64,000 bases of DNA from Tachypleus tridentatus (GCF_004210375.1 NC_134834.1:155949290-156013289), one strand, 5' to 3'; shown: positions 20,336 through 35,400, counted from the first letter of the stretch. Notes: a model not told the origin generated them from the sequence alone. Made by a program: numbers and translations.

Positions 20336-23249
20336 AAAACTGTTCCCTCAGTTAACTCCATTACTTTTAGAGAGATATTAATACTGGGAAAGGTTGATCA
20401 GAACTTCTGTTGTAATACCACCTGGCTTTAGCAATGTCTCTTACTCAATTCACAATTGTCAGAACTTCTGTTGTGACCTGGCTGCTTGGTACTTGTGCCC
20501 TGACAATGGCTGTTCCTTAAACCCCTGCATCAGTGCCTTAAGCCACAGTACTGGTCATGGGAAACAGTAGGTAACAACACCATCATTGTCCAGTAGAAGT
20601 GTGCACTAAATACTAGAACTGAAAAGAATGTTCTAAGGACTTTTGGGTACCAAGATGTATAAACCATTTTAGATGCCAGTTTCACCACCCATGCTATGGT
20701 TATCGGCACTGTTGAGAATTATAAAACTTGTAATTCCTGGTAGTGTAGTGAACAAACAACTCAACATTTATCTATAAAATCATAGACTAGTGTTAAGGAC
20801 ACATAAATCAGGATAACCATTGTATGGCAGATGAAGTCAACAGTTGAGTCAGAAAAATGTCCATTTGAAGAAAGGACTGTGCAAGCTCGAGAAAACTGTC
20901 CAGAAGTATCATGTAAAATGGTTTGTGTTTAGTAAAGCATTGATAATTTGCTTGCTTGTATGTGTAGTTTAGTATGTTTCCTGCTCCTGACATATTATAT
21001 ATTATGCTTATTCTCCTTTGTTTTATTCATGCTTAAGCATACTGTGTTTGTTTTCATCATCTGCTTAATTGTTCATGTAGGTTAACTATGGATTTTACTT
21101 TGTAAGTTATATTTTTAGTCTGCAGTAAATTAAATCTTTTATCTTATTTTGGATTTTTTTAAATCTGCTTTTTTTCATTTGAAACTTGTACTTTTTTTAA
21201 TGTGCATTTAGTTATGCCCAGCAAATAGAAAAATGAATGTAATTGTATGAAATTAACACTAAGTAAATTATATATTTAAAAAAAATATGCATATGATTAA
21301 CTGGTAAGTTGGAAAGAAAAGAAAATATAAAAAAAATGTAGAAAATAGTACAAACCTAATGTGTGTAAATGATGTGTGAAGGTATAGTAAGAAAATTGCA
21401 ATATAAGCATCACTTTGTATTAGTAAAGCATGATCTCTTTGAAAATGTACCAGTTTTGGTTTTATTTATTGTGATTATGAAGTTAAGTTTATTTTGTAGT
21501 TTACTTGTATGTTTATTTAGAGTTTATTTTGTATTGAATTCCATTTTCTATTGTGTTTACATCTGTTTATTTATCAAGTTTTGCTTTAAGTTTGGTTTTT
21601 CATAATGCTCAGTGTTGTGTTTAATTTTATAGTTCTATCCATCTGTAGTTTAGAAATTCAGTATGTGTTTATTTGAGTAAATGTTGAAAATGTTTATACA
21701 CATATTCTACATATAGTTAACTCTCTGAATTACCAAGTTTCTTGGACAAAAGTTGCATGTTATGCTGGCAATTCAAGAATGTTTGTATTTACTTTGCTAT
21801 ATATCTGTCTTGGATATCTTTTGATGTGTACTATACCAACTGAAGGATTTGAAGACTTTTGTATCTTATTTTTGTGTTGCCTGCTTTGTTGCATTGTGTT
21901 GTGTGTCTCATAGAAGTTGTGAGGTCAAGAATCCATTGTGTTATTTTTACTGTCTACCATTAGGTCCAGTAGAGAAATGTTTATAAAAACTATAATTAGT
22001 TTTATTCTGAAGTATTATCACATAAACAACTAGTTATGGATTTTCTGGTATAAAAGCATTATATACCATAATATCTATATATCAAGATTCAGTGTATATA
22101 TGTGCGTGTGTCACATAACTCTTCCTAAACCACTGGTTGGACCAACTTCTAATTGGTACTAAATGAATCATCTCATTCCTGAGGTTTGTACAGTTGTAAA
22201 ACTTTTCATCCAACCCCTTAAGAAATTTGGATATTTTGTTAAAACACTTTTACAGGATTCCCAAAAAGTGCACCCCAAATTTGGCATTGACATATATTAC
22301 AGCATGCAACTAAGTATGCCTGCTAATTACTGTTTTTAAGTTGGTTGAAAAGATTAAATTTGTATTATATTGGCAGTGATCATTAAAGTGAAAAATGCAA
22401 AATAGTAGCTGAAGCATTAAATTTGTATTATATGAGCCATGTAAATGTGGGCCATAGGATAATGTGTTCATTGGTTGGTATATATTTTATTAAAAATGAG
22501 GTTCATAGCTTCTAACAATTTTAATTTTAAGGTAAGATAAAGGAATTCTGGGAAAAAAAGAGTCGCAATTTGAAAATTTGTGTTTATGATTTTTTTTTAT
22601 GTTTGTAAAAGATAAATTATTGAATTATTCTCTTCATTCATGTGATGAATGACCTCTTATATGCCTGAAAAGTACTGTATTATATATAAATATACTTTTC
22701 AAGTTAACACTGTTTGTAGAGTGTTCTTTGAATAAAAAGCATGACACTGTGAATTGTAATGAAGAAGTGCTAAGATTAAATGATGTGTTAGTCAATTCAG
22801 TATATAATATATGAAATGTAAGATGAGCCATTGTGGATCATAATCCAAATTGATCTCATGTGAGATTAGGTTAAACACCACCTTTCTAGGATTAGTTGTA
22901 AAGACTTTTTTTTTCAGGTAGTGGTAAGCAAGGTGAGTAGCCTTCTTTTTTCTTGTTTACTGTTGTGTGTATATATCCTTGTCATGTACTTTTTGTTCAA
23001 TGTTACATTTAATGCTTCTATGTTATTATTACAATAAATAATCAACTTAAAATATTTCACATTATATTGTGTTTAGGATTTAAAATTTAACTTTTTTTTT
23101 TTTACCTGTGACTAATTCAGGCTAGCAGACAATCTTTGTAATAGGAAATGTCATGGGATGGAAGTTTTAAAGATTTTGTTGTTTGAATTTTTGTTTCTAA
23201 TAATGCTTAATTAAGAAACAAGTACTAATTTTTACTTGTATTTTGGTAG
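20336..23249. other. AT-rich DNA upstream of the zinc-finger gene
   Basis: Presumed promoter and non-coding exon territory of the zinc-finger gene, but I cannot place a promoter or untranslated exon. GTGAGT at 22935 would make a good splice donor for a 5' UTR exon but is unsupported. Short ORFs at 21369-21605 and 22634-22831 show no conserved character. Confidence 0.35.
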
Positions 23250-23409
23250 GCTAAATGTTATAATTAAAAGTACAAAGGAGGATATACTGCTTCAACCATG
23301 GAAGTGTTAAACACTGACATTGAACTATTTTCTGATAAGAAGCAGGATACTTTATTGGATGTCAAGTTTTTGAAATGTGAAGAAGAAACTATAGAAAGAT
23401 CAACTAACA
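23250..23409 (+). CDS. Zinc-finger gene, first coding exon
   Basis: Acceptor TTTTGGTAG at 23241-23249, untranslated leader, ATG at 23298-23300 (MEVLNTDIELFSDKK...), donor GTAAGT at 23410. The coding part is 112 nt and ends in phase 1. The protein segment is acidic and lysine-containing with no recognised domain. The acceptor implies at least one upstream non-coding exon. Confidence 0.75.
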
Positions 23410-26400
23410 GTAAGTTAATGTTTTTATAATTTAAACATGTACATTTCCTTCTGGGATAATATTCTTACTCAACATTTAAGTGACTGTCATTACATTTTTT
23501 TTTAATATTGCCAAAGCACTAATGTTTGTACTATTGAGTGAACATTTCTTAACTATAACACAATAAGAATAGTTTCAGTATTTAGACATACAGAAATGGC
23601 CAGTAATAATATCAATGTATATATATTTGGGATGTGCAATATAAAGTTCAATAATGATCTCCACACTGTAGTCACATTTGAATATTTTTATTTTACATAT
23701 AGCAGTAATAGCTTGAAGAATGTAGCATGCACACACAAAAATAGAATGACTAATGTGGTAATTAGTGTAAAAGTTCAAATACTTAAATGAAATATTTTTC
23801 CACAACATCAATGAAACAGGGCTTTTGGCTTTTCAGCTTTTACTGTTTCCAAAGAAGTTTTTTCCATCTTTTAATAATGACTCTGGTTCTTTTTCACCAG
23901 AGTGTGAACAACTTAATCAGTTAAGATTTCCTATGTAAAAAAAATAGAGTAGGGTAAATTTTTCATTAATATTTTTATTTGGTCTAACTTAATCTTTGTA
24001 TTCACATTTTAAATATTATATAAACTCTAAATAAGGTAAACTAAGACCTTCCACTGACTGAAGTCAGGGCTGGTACTAAATGAAAAAGTGTGAACACATT
24101 CCACCCACTCCCAAAAAACAAAAAGAACTAAACCTAAAATAAATCATATTTATAAACAACATTTTATTACTAAGTAACAATAACTGACATCGTTAATGTT
24201 GAATAAAATGTATGTCTTACCATTTTATAGGTCTGCATGATGAACTTGTAGCAAATTGTTCAATTATGTTGAAAGTACAGCCAATGTAGGCAGTTTCTCC
24301 TGTGACATTGTTGGGTCCAGGTAATTCTTCATCAAAGACAGTTTACTGAAGAATTGTTTTGCACTTGTAACTGTAATTGGAATTGTAAGCAACATGTGCT
24401 TTCCAATTTAGGTGTTGGAGAATTTATGTTTAAGTCTTTCTGTGATAGGTACTGCAACTCTTGAAGCAGAGAGATTACATTATCAGGTAAGAGCTGAGCA
24501 AGTAAGGCTATTTTCTTGGCTTTATCTGAACCATCTGTGTCTCTAAGAAATGGGGCCAGCTCATCACTTGCTTGTTTGAGATTTTTGTCACTTTCAAATG
24601 TTTTTGGGTAGAACAAAAAACCAAAAAACAATTCATATTTGTGCAAAGAAATGAAGAACTCATCAATTTTCATCAGGACATTATATAACAGGCAATTAAT
24701 AAAAACTGACTTCATATTTTTCCTGAGCACTTAAGGGCTCCTCATTGGAAAGCTCTCCTGGCAGGTGTTTTTAATGTTTTGTGAATTTTTCTGAAAAGTT
24801 AGATCAATGTCTATCTTTTGAACTAGCACTTTTGCTTCCTCAGATGCTGTGCTGAAGTTATTCTTTCAAATAATCTTTGAATGCTGATACCACATCTATT
24901 GCCTTTGTCATATTTAAATTGGACAACTGTAATATCACACTATCACCCAATTAATGGTGACAAAACATTCATTCCATACAACCAGAACTACATACAATGA
25001 AAGAAAACAATTCCAATGTTATCACAACACTTGTAATATGAGATAGGGCTTTGCTGTCAGAGTTGCTGCTTTCTAATACTTTGAGCAGTGTGTTTAATAA
25101 TTTGAGCATTTGTTCAGAAACTGTTTTTGTGGCTTCAGTAAGAGCACTCCAGTGGGTCTTGGAAAGTGACTTCAGTGGTTAATGAGGATATCTCAACATT
25201 TGTTGACCCTGAAAAGATCTTGTTAATATGCTGCAGTACTTGAGAAATTTTTTGCTTCTTTGCATGATTTTTCTTCATGTTTCAATGCAAGATTCCAGTT
25301 ATTGGGACAGCAGGACACAAACATTGAGCATTCATTGACTCATTGTTTTCTTGCTTGAATTCCTCAATTAATCTTCATTGTTGTAACACTAACTTCTGCT
25401 GTCTTCTGTTTTTATTTCATGCTCAGTAAGTGAGTTTATCAACAAATCAACCAAAGACTCCCCCCATTTTGACATAAGGAAATTCCAGAAAACTCTCCTG
25501 CAATTCAGTATAGCTTTCAGTAATTGTAACATAAGTAATTATTATTAACAGTTGCTCCTTTTGAGAAATTTCTGTATTTTGTCCAAAATCCTTCCAGTCA
25601 GAGCCTCAGCTAACAGCTTGAAAATTTCATTTTGGCTATCTTTTCTCCAATAATGAATGTTAGTGCTTTCCTTTATGTGATGCAAATGATCAGCTATGAC
25701 ATGATCATATTTAGGTAACAGTTCTAGCAACTTTAACTTAACATTGACTGCTGTGTACAGGCAGCCTACTGAAACACTAAAGGCTAAACTTTGTGATGCT
25801 AAGTATAAAATAAAGTCCAGAATTCTACAAAGCACAGCATGTCACCATTCTTTTACCTTGTATAGCAGCATCAATTTCATTTACTAGGGTGAAGCCAGAG
25901 TCCTGAAACAGGGAAAGTTGCTTCTTTTTTCCAGGTGCTGACAGAGAAAGGTTTTTGAAAATAGGAAGACTTCACATGTTTTATTAAACATTCACAATGT
26001 GAAAATATGGTTTGATAAAAGAAATGCCATTATCTAGCAGCTGCTTATTTACATGTAATTTGAAACATTGAATAACAAAAAATGCATTCATTTTAAATTT
26101 AAATTTTTTCCTTAGAATCAAAGATAACCATTTTATTTATTGTAGTTGCAATGTGAATCAATAATGTCTTCATTCAAAAAAATATAAAACCAGTTTGTAA
26201 ATTCACTGTATTTTCCACTTTTTATTTATTTATTAATGTATTTTAAGTTGCATTTTAAATGCTTATCATCATTTGTAATCTTAACATGATTTTCATGTCT
26301 GCATGCATACACATTGCCTCTTCTTGTATTTGTACAAATTGAGCAGTACCAAAATCCCTGAGTATATACCAACTGCAAGCATTCTAATTCAAAACTTTGT

Positions 26401-29400
26401 GAATTTTTTTGCCTTTTCATTCTCTAATTTTCATCACCCTTTCATATTTAATTAGAACTTGACTCAGACTTTTTCAGATGTTTTATGCCTAATCAATTTG
26501 TTAGAGACATTCAAAGTGAACAAGAAATAATGAATACCATTATGGGAACCATTATCTGAGTTTGATTTGATTGCAAGTTTTTCCTTCTTTTTAGCTTGAG
26601 GCCATTGCTGTTCCCATTGGTTTTGGCTTATATTCCACCTGTACCATGGTCCACAAATCCTAATTCTTTTTTGTTCTCTGTTTGTGTTTTCCTTCCCTAC
26701 ATTTGGGTGTCTTTGGTAGGAAACAGGACATTTTCTCCAGTTACTCTTACATTGTTTTCTACCTACAGTGATTTTTTTCCAACCCTGGTCATCTTTTGTA
26801 TCCTATCCAGGCAGTCTTGTATTTCTTGACATACATGACACTTTACTGATGCCTACAATCCCCTATTCTGGCTGTGACCTTCCTTATCTGGGAATATTTG
26901 GTTCATCATTCTTACTAGTTGGGTTCAGCACTCCATCTAGATCAGAGGGCACCAAACTTTTTTCACAGGGGGCCAGATTACTTGGGGAATGAGAAGCGCG
27001 AGCTGCATGATCATTATGTTCAATACTCACAAGCTAGAACAGAAGCTCTCTGTAAAAGACTTAACACTAAGTTTAGGATGCCACATTAGCCATGTGGGAG
27101 TAGCATGCAATACACACATATAATAAAAAACAAACAGAAATACAACAAACATTTTTATTTACCAAAAGGTTATCAAAGAAGGTGACATTAGTAAAAACAG
27201 TTGTCACATCGCATGTAGTGAGTACATATCTGAATTTCACTAAGCCGCAAAAAAGTTAGTGAGATTTATGAAATTGGAATTTGGCTTTCAAAATATCTTC
27301 CATGTTCGGTTTTGAATTGCTGCATCCAATCATTAGAATTGCTTTCAAATGTTCATCAGTCAACCTTGACCAATGTACTGACTTCACATACTTTATTTTT
27401 GAAAATGCTTATTCAGAGGCATAAGTTGTTCGGAACACTGATGCCATACCAGATGCGAACTGCTTCAGCTTTTGAAAATCATCTTCAGGTATGCAGCTGT
27501 AAAATTCAGTAAGTTGCCCCTGTCTGTGTTTTACTTTCGACAAGTTATTTCCTTACAAATCGATTACCTCCAGCTGAAGTTCCACTGGCACGTCATCAAT
27601 GACACAATCAAAAGGATTCTGAAAAAGGAGAATGTCACTTTCGATTCTATCAAGATCAGAAAATCTCTCTAAAAATGCTTATTTAAATCACCAATAATCT
27701 TTTTCTGAAACTCATTGAAACACTGAAAATGAGAGAGATTTGCTCCTTTCAAATGTGCTTCAAACAATGACAGCTTTCTCTAAAATCCTTTAGTGATTCT
27801 ATAGAGATCACAGACAAGGTTATTCTTCCCCTGAAGTTTCAAGTTCAATTCATTCATGTGGGATGTGACGTCAACCAAAAATGACAACTTTGACAACCAG
27901 GTTGGATCCGACAGAAGTGGATTGGCTCTATATTTCTCAATAAGAAATATATCTTTTTGGCATATCCGTAATGTGATGTTCTCTCCACAGTTTTCTGCTC
28001 TCCGTACAATTGAAGTTGCTGAAAGGCTGATACTTTCAAACAAATTGGCTTTTTCAAGGCACAGCTCATTTGCTGCTTCCATCATACACTCTTTGATGAT
28101 GTTGCTGTCAGTAAAAGGTTTTCCTCACTCTGCCATCCTATGCACTATTTTGTAACTTGTATGAGTAACAGATTCATTTTTAGCAAACTTTCTCGTGAAG
28201 AGATTCTTTTGAGATTCAAAAACATGTTTCATGGATTCAAATTTCTTAGAATGGTACTTCCCTGAAAATTTCAAATATGCTGATAGATGTTTTGTTTCAT
28301 AGTGACACTGAAGATTGTACTCTTTCAAAACGACAACAATTTTGGTGCATATCACACAAGTAGCTTTCTGTTTTTTTGTTTCCACGAAGAAGTACTTTTC
28401 TCCCCATTCTTCATTGAAAGCACAACACTCAGAGTCCACTTTTCTTCTTTTAAAAGCAGCCATAATGATGGGTGAAAAAAAACAGGATCTGAAAATGAAA
28501 AACACAGAACGCTTTGAGAAAAGTATTGTACTGGTCGAAGAACGCACAAACAAAATATATTGAAATGTACATTTGCCACGACACTTACCTAAGAACGAGT
28601 TACGAAAAGTGCATAACCCGACTACTAAGAGAAATGAGCTTGCTAAAGTGGTAACCCTAGGCCTCTGAATTTACAAGATGAGTCGATAGAATGAGGGTTA
28701 AGTCTGTACTTGTTTTTGATAACCTGATGCTTTTATAGATACGTGCCTTGATATGAATAAATGGGCAGCAAGGACGAAAGGAGAATATTCCTATTGGTTA
28801 AAAATGCGTGTGACAGCCTTGTTTCTTTTTCTCATAATGTCTTGTGTTTGCCAGTTTAAAGCAACCATCGGTGTGATTTATTTTGTTATGACAGTTAGAC
28901 ATTTGATGAAATGTCACTTTTTACTTCCAAGCGGCTAGCTGCTGGCAAGCCGGACAAACTGACCTCAAGGGCGTAATCCGCTCTTGGGCCGTAGTTTGGT
29001 GACTCCTGATCTAGATCATTTGTTCTTACCAAGAGATTGACACTCACTGATTACATTATATCACTTCTCATCAGATTCATCCTGTGACTCACCCTTGCTG
29101 TTTCTAGTTTGTAGTTGCTTGGGTGGACAACGTAAATTTCTTTAAATAGTACAGTTCTTCCAGTGAGCCTAAATGAACAACATAATGTATTGGAAAGTAG
29201 AGCAGAGGTGTCTATATTAATGTAGTGCAGTCATTTCTACCTTATTTTACACAATTTCTTTGTGGTTTTGACAGGTTGAATAAAGCAAAGTGTTCTGTTT
29301 GTGTTGCTGGAAGGGACCTTATCTCCTATTCCTATATGCATGGTGAGGAAATTGCACAACAGAACACATAAAATCTATATAGATTGATTATTACCCTAAT

Positions 29401-32400
29401 TACACTATGCCTCATGTCCATCTGATCTGATCTTCAGAAGCTTTATTGGTCAAAAATATTTTCTTTCCATTCCTGCAACTTGTCTCATTCTTATCTTTCT
29501 CCTTCTGTATTTCCAAGTGGGCAGAGAGTATATTCTGCCTGAGAAAGATGAATTCTTCTGTGGGTGTTGCTTTTCCAGTAAGCCCCATTATTAGATGCCA
29601 TACAACATGGGTCTTCTGTACAATGACACCTTCTTTGAAAGCTACTTTAAGTTATGCCATTTGCAATGGCTCCATCACAATGCCAATTTAAGATTCTAAT
29701 TATTGTGTGCAGAGAGGTAAGTGGGATCATTTTGGAAGTTAACATTTGATTTAGTTGAAAATATTTCCAATAGATACTTATCTTTCTGCATACCTTCCTA
29801 CTCTTCTTCCTCGATACCGGTGCATGTTATTTTGCCCTTTCTAAGAATTAACTTAATTTTGAGTGCAACTGCTTATGAGTGTATTGTAACAGATTTACTA
29901 TTATATATTTATTTTAATATCTATGTTTGTTTCAGTTTAATATATATTTTGAAAAGCTTGTAACTTATATTTTTAAATGTGTATTGGGAAAGTCCCACTT
30001 ATATTCTAAATTTGAAGAAGATTCTCGAGTGTAAGAATCAACAGTATATGTTTTATGAAAGTACTAGCATATCTTTGAATATTGTTGCCAGCTGAACTTT
30101 TGAGAACCTCACCCTCAAAGTTTATAAATTGACATGCTAAGAGACAGTTTAATATTGTTGGTTTGCTACATTTAGTATACTATAAACCTTGGAAACTATA
30201 ACTGATTAACATTTATTAATTTGAAAACTAGTGATATTTAGCTGGAACATTTTTATGTTATGAACATTACAAACCATTGAACTTCAGTGAATTAACTTCA
30301 GACATTAGTATTACTACAAGTATATATTGTTGTCAGAAAAAAACTTGTGAATATAGAAGCTAGCTGCCTTCTTGTCAAGTGAAGCGTACTGATGTATCAA
30401 CACAGTAGTATTTCTATGAGGACGTTAGATATTGTTGATGATGAAAAACTTTAGTTTGCTTAGCAGAGCAGCTAGTTAACTGGTCTTTAAGAGATGTGAA
30501 CAGTGTATCAACATAAATTAATTTGCTCTCCATGAATTATGAAAAAAAGATTCAGTTCCAGATAAAAAAGAAGACTCAGTATTGTTTGTAAGTTTGTAAA
30601 CTTTTGTATATAAATCATTATTTGTAATAACTGTTATTATAAATTGTATTGTCCTTTGTATATTAAGATATATTTGTGTTTAAAAAGAATATTGTGTATC
30701 AGTCTTCTTGACAGCTATCATAAATTTTATATATATCAACATTCAATTAATTAAAAAATTAATTTTTTTGAATATTTGAAATCATGTATCATAATAAATT
30801 GGAAACTCATCTGAGATAAATTATAATACATAGCAGTATCTAGTATGCAATAGAGGTTTTTCTGCCACCAGCTTTCAGGTAACTCCTACCTAAACTCTTG
30901 TGAATTGCATTATTATATAATACCATTATTATGCAACATTTGTCCTCCATCAATAAGAGAATTATACAGTTTGTTTGTGCATTAGCTTTTTTTATGATTT
31001 TGCACTTTGATTCTTGCACTGAACACATCAGACATGTTTTTTCTTTGTCAATTTTACAGTTTTCAGGAAACTTTCTTTTTTTTCTTTAAACTATGAACAT
31101 TCATTCTTGTTATGTCATCTACTATTTGTGACAAATTTCCTCATGCAGGTTGTACAATGGCTTATGGAGACGCATTCTCTGAGATTTCATGTGGGCATTG
31201 TGAATAAGGTAGTTGATTCCCTTATGTTGCCAGGATCTTCAGCCCCAATTCTTTTTTCAGGCATTCCTTCTCATCCTATGTGAGTTGAATAAAAAAGAAA
31301 AATTTGTTTCTTCATCTCCTTCAGCTTGGGAAATTCACTCCCTGTGAAAGATAAACTTTAAATTTGTCACATTCTTTGGTTTTGATTTATCAGGCATGCA
31401 CAATTCCTTTCATTTCATCTGTGTGATTATTCTTTCTCTTGTTCCCTTCTTTTTACTTCTAACTCACTTTCCTCTATAACATTCCTGGACCACTTGTGTT
31501 TCTGTGACATTAAGCATTCTCCTTTATCTGATTCTTACTTCCTTGATTTTCATTTTTCTCCATTCCCTTTCACAATTTTTGGATTTTAGCTTGCCCTTAG
31601 CTGTAGGAGATGGGGTGTATGCTATCTAGTACCCACAACTGTCTTAACCATTTAGCCTGATCAATTTTTACCATGCTTCTTTGCCTATACTGTCTGTATC
31701 TGCAGTTTGATGTACTGTACAGTGACTCAGTGTAACTTGCAGATGATTATTGTTCCTTTCACTCCCTCACTGGGGCCATTCTTTTCTCACTTGCCTCTTT
31801 GTTCCTGGGGTTTGTTGGAAAGGGATATTTTTTTATTTCAATTTTGACTTCTTTCTTCCCTTCTTTGATTCTCTTGCCCAGTTTGTTCTCTTCTGGAAAG
31901 AGTCTTTTCCCATCTGTCTGTGAGCTGTGGACCTTGCAATCACTAGGCTTTACATCTGTCCTGCTCATTCTGCATGTGAAATGACTCTGGCTTCATGTGG
32001 ACTATTTATCTCATTGCTCACACATCTGCATCTCATCTAGTGGTCCTTGCATGACAAGAGGTATGTCTTACAAGACTGTTTGACCTTACTGGTTCTCCTG
32101 ACCCTTCCTTCATTCTAATATTTGTATGGGTGGCTAAAATGATCAGTATCGTCCTCCATTTTCCCATACCTCCACCAATGCTTGTCATATACTTCTTCAC
32201 CTATGATTCTGCTCTTCTTGGGATGCATCTCAGAACATCAATTGTACATCTCACATGGACCTCAGATGAGTCCTCTCTCCATATACATTTTCTCAAGCTT
32301 TTGAAAGATTGCCAGGCATAATCCAATTATTACCTTTCCTGCTGGATCATTTTATGTTCCTTTTCAACAACTTCTTAGCTTTCCTCTATCAACGAGCTTG

Positions 32401-35400
32401 GTGGAATCCAATTCAGAACCCCTCATTTTACACTTTGGATTTTCCTTCTTGAACCAGTTATTCACAGGTTGGTTTCCTTGCCAGCCATGTATCAAGTACT
32501 GTGAAGCAGATTGCAGACTGCTCCTCTTGTCTTGACTAGGTTTTTCCCTGCAAAATGTCTCTTCTGTCCCAGTTTATATTAGGGTTGCTCTTATGAGAGT
32601 TCCACTTCTCATTGCCTAACAAACACTTCTCTTTTGATTATCTGTTCTCTGTCCCTCAGACCTGGTCATCACTGCTTTTCATTTGGTCTTGTCTTATACT
32701 TATCCTAATGCTCACTCACATTTCTAGCCTTTATGTTAGGTCCTGATCTTGATTAAAGATATTCTTTGTCATTTCCCCTTTGGCTGGCTTATTCTTTGTT
32801 TCCTCTTCTATGCCACCTGCCAATTATAAACTCTGTTGTTTCAGCATTTTCTGCCTCCTTTTCTTCATGATATTTTGCCTGTTCACCTTTGTGTTTGGAT
32901 TAGTCCAGTCCATCACCCATCAAACTGGCTTTTCCCAACTGGTAATCTTTTCCTTTCCTATTCTGGGCATCATTATACCTGGTCCTTTTACCTTCATGAA
33001 GAATGTGGCTTTTGACATTGGTCTATCTGCTATCAACTTCCTTCTAATTATTGTATCATCACACATCTCTCTTTCTTTTACCAGGCTATTCTCCAGGATT
33101 CAGCTGTCTCCACCTTTGCCATTTAGTGGCTTTGTCTGCATCATTTTGTCTTCTTGACACTGCAAGGTGTTTTTTCTGTGTTCTCTCCACCTTATTCTGG
33201 TTCTTCCTTATCTATAGATACACTCACCCTGTTCCCATGTTCATCCAGGACCTCAGTTTCATACAGCATGCTTTTACCTGTGTCCATTCAATCTACTGGC
33301 AACCTGCAAATTTTTATCATTTTTTCTTCAGACATATTCTTCATTCATCTTCCTTTTGTCACCATAATTCAGATCTTTGTGCTGGCAACTTATTCTATGC
33401 CCTTTCTATTATCATCATATTCTAATTTCTCCAGACAGGTTCTTCCTACCTCTGTCTTCAGCTACTGAGGAAGAAAACCTCTTATCATTCTCTTCTTTCC
33501 TATCCTTCTGTTTCATTCCTCTATGTTCATTTAGACCTCGACAGACTTTTCTGCCCTGTTCATGCAGTTTGTTGCCACCTAACTCATACCTCTCACTTTT
33601 GGGGCTCACTTCTTCCATTCTACATTATTTGGGATTCATCTTCCTCTCGGGACAAATGCTCTTCTGCCTTTATTGGTATGGTCTTCTCGTCATTGGAGCT
33701 TTTGTTTGCAGGCGGTCTGCATTTTGTTTCTTCAGATGTGTCACCTCTTTCATTCTCTCAGTGTTTGTTTCAGATGACTGTTGAGGAAGATCATAGAAAC
33801 TGGCATATGGATTACTTTGCTTAATTTCATTACACTCTCTCTCTTTGCCATTTGGCTGCCTAATTTTCTGTGGGTCATTGCATGCTTCTTTTGCCATCCT
33901 ATAATCTGTACACTGTGTTTAGGCAGGTAAGTACATTTTCCTTTGGTTTATAACATTTGCTTCCAGGATTTCACTAGATGGCTGGTGTGCACTTATTTCT
34001 CAAGATTCTGTATTGAGCCAGGACAATAGAAAATGCTCATACCATCTGCCCTGGCTTCATGTATATCCACTGTTCAGAGAGAGTGTTCCTCAAAACCACT
34101 TGAGGTATTCTTGTGATATATTCTGATATTTGTCTACTGTCTTATACATACCATACCTATTCCATATGTTATTATCATCAAAACATCTAGCACCAGGGGT
34201 GCTCTACCAGCTTTCCTGGCTTGAGCGAGCTTGCTTATCAAAATAGATTTATAAGGTCAACAATTGTGCTGTTTCCAGTAAAAAATCTATCCAGCTGAAA
34301 CAGAACAGATAAGGATCCAGTCATTTTCTCCTGCTCTCCCCACTGCAGATTTCTTCCCTTTGAGTGAAGCTCAGGAGACCCTTACTGTTTCCCAGTTCCT
34401 AGCCACTGGTGGTGGAAGACCATGAAAAACTCTCACTTGTGTAACAGCTGGGGAGACAAGGGGGTACCAGTCTTTGAGATGTGGAGAAGTAGTGATACTA
34501 TCGGTGTAGCACAGGTCATCCCTTATATACATATACTAACAACATGTTAGAATCGCTTCAATCTGAGTTTGTTCAGTTTTGTTGAGATAACCACATACAC
34601 TTTATACACGTGCCCTTCTGCAATCATCTGCTATTCGGTGTAGTTAAGGTAAACTCTTACAAATTGTATTTTTGATCTGTCCAGTCACGTTGATGCATTT
34701 ACTCTTTATATTACATATTTTATGTCATGCCTTTTATGCCATTTTCCCACATCCAGTGTCAGTACAATAAGTTTGACAGTAGAATTGAAGGAAGCACAAG
34801 ATGCAGTCTGAATGTGCCACAACCACATCACACATAATGGCTCTGTGACCTCTTATAAGTCCTCCTCTAGTTCAGCAGTAAGTCTATGGATTTACAAGCT
34901 AAAATCACATGTTCAATTCCCCTCGGTAGACTCAGCAAATAGCCTGATGTAGCTTTGCTATAAGAAAACACACACCTCTTATGTGCAAATACTTAGACAG
35001 CCATGTTCATATTACTCTTACATATCTCGTATATGGGGCTTGTTTGCCTCTTCCTCCCTTCCAATCTGGGTGAAGAGTGTACTCTGGACAAGATGAGAAC
35101 CAGTCTTTCATGAAAGCATCCCTATCAAACCCTCAGCCATTAGGAGTTAAACCCCATGGGTTTTCTTTGGGTGCTTTATGAAAGGATCTTATCTAACAGG
35201 TAAATTTTGCACTAGTCTTTCCACCAAATAAACATGAGATTCTAGCTTTCTGTATATAGAAATGTATATTACCTCAAAAGTTAATATTTTCTTTACCTGA
35301 AAATGTATTTCTGAGAGATACATTTTCTGTACTTCTTCCCAGTTCCAGTGCAACTCATCATTCTTGGCCACATCATGGAATAGAGATTATGAGTGCAAAA

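Noticed and set aside
22919-22934. A 15-nt microexon (acceptor TTTTTTTTCAG, donor GTGAGT) upstream of the zinc-finger gene
   Set aside because: The splice-like signals are tempting but the segment is tiny and cannot be tied to a transcript from sequence alone.
27856-28563. Plus-strand frames over the hAT element
   Set aside because: They are shadows of the minus-strand transposase, which has clear BED-finger and C-terminal motifs.
32780-33784. Long overlapping plus-strand frames of 104-135 codons
   Set aside because: They overlap in different frames, are hydrophobic and low-complexity, and follow directly from the C/T bias that depletes stop codons. No splice or start context supports them.
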